A stretch of DNA of 64,000 nt. It comes from Paenibacillus sp. 32O-W (GTDB lineage Bacteria > Bacillota > Bacilli > Paenibacillales > NBRC-103111). Of the stretch, positions 62,553-64,000 are shown one piece after another. Every line of letters starts with the position of its first letter. The first letter of the stretch is position 1. The stretch is taken from the NCBI RefSeq assembly GCF_007679495.1, contig NZ_VEGP01000016.1, positions 1 through 64,000 of the forward strand, in the 5' to 3' direction. The position numbers and the translations under genes are program-made. A model generated the notes under the pieces. That model had not been told where the DNA came from and did no database searches. It saw only the letters and a program-made list of their open reading frames with translations.

Positions 62553-63533
62553 TCAACCGTTGGCCGTTCGCGGCTCTGTCTGGCCTTCTCTCGCAGCTAT
62601 TTCTTCCTCCAGCAGATTCAGTGCCTGCAGAACGGCCTCAGGCCTTGCCTGCGGAATCATATGGCCGGTGTGCTCGATCTTCAGCAGCTTGGAGTGGGGG
62701 ATCTCTCGATGCAGCCTGTAAGCCTGCAGCTCGGGACGGAACGGGTCCGAGTCACCGACCGCTATAACAACAGGAAGCCGCAGTTCCCCATATCTGCTGC
62801 TGACGGCATCCGCATTCCGGATAAAGCCTTCGATATCCTCCCGGTTCGCCCGGATCTGTGCCGGACGGGGCCAGACCGCCTGCGCCAGTCTGCGATAATC
62901 GTGCGGAACAGGGTCCGGGGCAAAGGTGGCGTCGGTCACCGATTTGACCGCCAGACCCCCGAGCGGGACTAGCAGAGTATGGAGAAGCAGCTTGCCTACG
63001 AAGGGAGAGAGAACGAGCGCATTGAGTATCCGGTCGGCGATACCCGCGGGATAAGCCTTACCCCCATAGGCTCCGGGAGCCAGCAGAACGATTCCGGCAA
63101 GCTCATCGGAATATTGCAGCGCATAAGACAGCACGAGCAAACCGCTCCAGGAATGCCCGACGAGAATAGGCTCTGTTGCGCCCAGCTTCTTCAACGCTTC
63201 ATGGAGAAGCCTCGCCTGGTTTTGCGGCGTCATTATCCCTTTGCCGGGACGCTCGCTATATCCGTATCCGGGCCGGTCGAATACCAGCACCCTGTATTGA
63301 GAGGACGCCAGCTCCATGACACCCGAATAATCAGCGGACGACAGCATCCCCCCGTGCAGGCATACGATAGGCCGGCCCCGGCCTTTGCTGTTATAATGAA
63401 GCCGAATCCCTTCGACCGTAACAAATTCCCCTGTCGGAGGAAATTCCGACTCGGCCCGCCGAACCCGCTGCCGGCTATATCCCATCAAAGCGGCTGCCGC
63501 CAACAGACCGATGCCCGTTAATATCCATACCAC
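62553..63533 (-). CDS. Membrane-anchored alpha/beta hydrolase
   Basis: A 326-residue alpha/beta-hydrolase with one N-terminal membrane helix (WILTGIGLLAAAALMGY). The nucleophile elbow is LVGHSWSGLLVL (Ser in GHSWSG), the oxyanion region IVCLHGGMLSS, acid near VIAVGDSDPF, and catalytic His in IEHTGHMIP. I chose GTG 63533 because AAGGAAGG precedes it; the longer ATG start has no support. A palindrome at 63689-63712 suggests control by the TetR-type gene upstream on the same strand. The substrate is unknown. Confidence 0.85.
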   Translation of the reverse strand: MVWILTGIGLLAAAALMGYSRQRVRRAESEFPPTGEFVTVEGIRLHYNSKGRGRPIVCLHGGMLSSADYSGVMELASSQYRVLVFDRPGYGYSERPGKGIMTPQNQARLLHEALKKLGATEPILVGHSWSGLLVLSYALQYSDELAGIVLLAPGAYGGKAYPAGIADRILNALVLSPFVGKLLLHTLLVPLGGLAVKSVTDATFAPDPVPHDYRRLAQAVWPRPAQIRANREDIEGFIRNADAVSSRYGELRLPVVIAVGDSDPFRPELQAYRLHREIPHSKLLKIEHTGHMIPQARPEAVLQALNLLEEEIAAREGQTEPRTANG

Positions 63534-63688
63534 AGTGATCCTTCCTTTCTGAGATTGGGAATGGGTAATCCAGAAGAAACGACTGTCGCCGTCCTTGTCC
63601 AAGGACATACAGTTACAACCTTTGGTAAGTCTATTTAAAGCATTCAATTCCCTCCTTTCGCCAAAAATACATACTGTTAAATATTCGA

Positions 63689-63712
63689 TTAACATACTCA
63701 TAGGTATGTTAA
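63689..63712. promoter_or_regulatory. Putative TetR-type operator palindrome
   Basis: TTAACATAC-TCATAG-GTATGTTAA is a perfect 9-bp inverted repeat between the TetR-family gene and the hydrolase. The size and symmetry fit the operators of TetR regulators. It is 156 bases upstream of the hydrolase start. Confidence 0.55.
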
Positions 63713-63718
63713 TTTCAA

Positions 63719-63741
63719 ACAAAAACCCGTAATAATACGGG
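63719..63741 (-). terminator. Terminator after TetR-family gene
   Basis: Minus strand CCCGTATTATTACGGG followed by TTTTTG, 6 bases past the stop codon. Confidence 0.8.
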
Positions 63742-63746
63742 CTTCA

Positions 63747-64000
63747 TCACGAGCCCGATTCCGGCTCCAGTCCTTGCCACAGAACCTGAGAAGCGGCCGT
63801 TACACCGGAACGCAAGCGGTCCGGATTCCGGTCAATAATTCTAGTTAGCTGCATGCCGTAAATAAGAGCCTGGAACAGAGTTGCCAGAGCCTGCGGAGCT
63901 ATATTCCTCTTCAACAAACCGTTATCCTGCATCTCCTGAAATATGGCGCTCGTCCCCTCGATAATGCTGCTGTATGCTTGGTTCAGCATCTCCCTTACCG
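63747..64000 (-). CDS. TetR/AcrR family regulator, C-terminal part
   Basis: A frame open to the window edge, so the gene is partial. The visible 84 residues (SSIIEGTSAIFQEMQDNGLL, PQALATLFQALIYGMQLTRI) resemble the helical ligand-binding and dimerisation domain of TetR regulators; the DNA-binding domain would lie beyond 64000. The stop codon is at 63747. Probable control of the adjacent hydrolase through the palindrome at 63689-63712. Confidence 0.65.
   Translation of the reverse strand, partial: VREMLNQAYSSIIEGTSAIFQEMQDNGLLKRNIAPQALATLFQALIYGMQLTRIIDRNPDRLRSGVTAASQVLWQGLEPESGS

Overview
The window looks like a chromosomal segment of a spore-forming, S-layer-bearing Bacillota of the Paenibacillus type. 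The evidence is a GerA-type germination operon, an H-type small acid-soluble spore protein, a sporulation-type diadenylate cyclase, a YhcN/YlaJ lipoprotein, an rsbV-rsbW-sigB operon, a CIRCE-controlled groESL operon and a large SLH-domain surface protein. No rRNA, tRNA, CRISPR array or intact prophage was seen.

Layout. 1-1690: a decayed mobile patch with a toxin-antitoxin-like pair, a fragment of a tyrosine recombinase and two near-identical direct repeats. 1692-17110: a housekeeping block, groES-groEL, tatA-tatC, mogA, 5-FCL, an ABC-F ATPase, a large alkaline-phosphatase-like membrane protein, then thiL-tsaE-tsaB-rimI-tsaD. The order matches the thiL...gcp-ydiF...tat...groESL region of Bacillus subtilis. 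A dense cluster of DnaA boxes lies beside tsaD (12838-13151). 17536-19896: an ECF sigma factor, a single-pass probable anti-sigma factor and a TPR-containing membrane-anchored protein. 20353-39463: a spore-flavoured stretch with an H-type SASP, Ku, a DNA ligase and a separate LigD-type polymerase, CdaS, a transglutaminase-like protein, PhzF, a stalk-domain protein, MarR, a frameshifted cardiolipin synthase, the ger operon, a NarL-type two-component system, a methyltransferase and a spore lipoprotein. 39715-52451: small membrane and glutamine-rich proteins, a Gfo/Idh/MocA oxidoreductase, a lipid glycosyltransferase and deacetylase pair, an orphan sensor kinase, and a 1586-residue SLH glycosyl-hydrolase-like protein. 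52553-64000: NfeD and flotillin under a SigW-like promoter, a DUF4825 lipoprotein, metE under a cobalamin riboswitch, thiN, rsbV-rsbW-sigB, dps, an alpha/beta hydrolase and a truncated TetR gene.

Common themes are stress control and spore DNA protection. SigB-like promoters precede both rsbV and dps, a SigW-like promoter precedes nfeD-floT, and Ku, ligase and polymerase lie between an SASP gene and cdaS. The intergenic DNA is unusually rich in repeats: a TAACGGAAC element in two inverted copies 38 kb apart, a 64-bp stem-loop unit in three tandem copies plus divergent single copies, a mosaic element of about 150 bp in two copies, and a 20-mer shared by two sites. These repeats and the DnaA-box cluster are the main features not explained by the genes. 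I could run no database searches, so family names rest on motif recognition and gene order.
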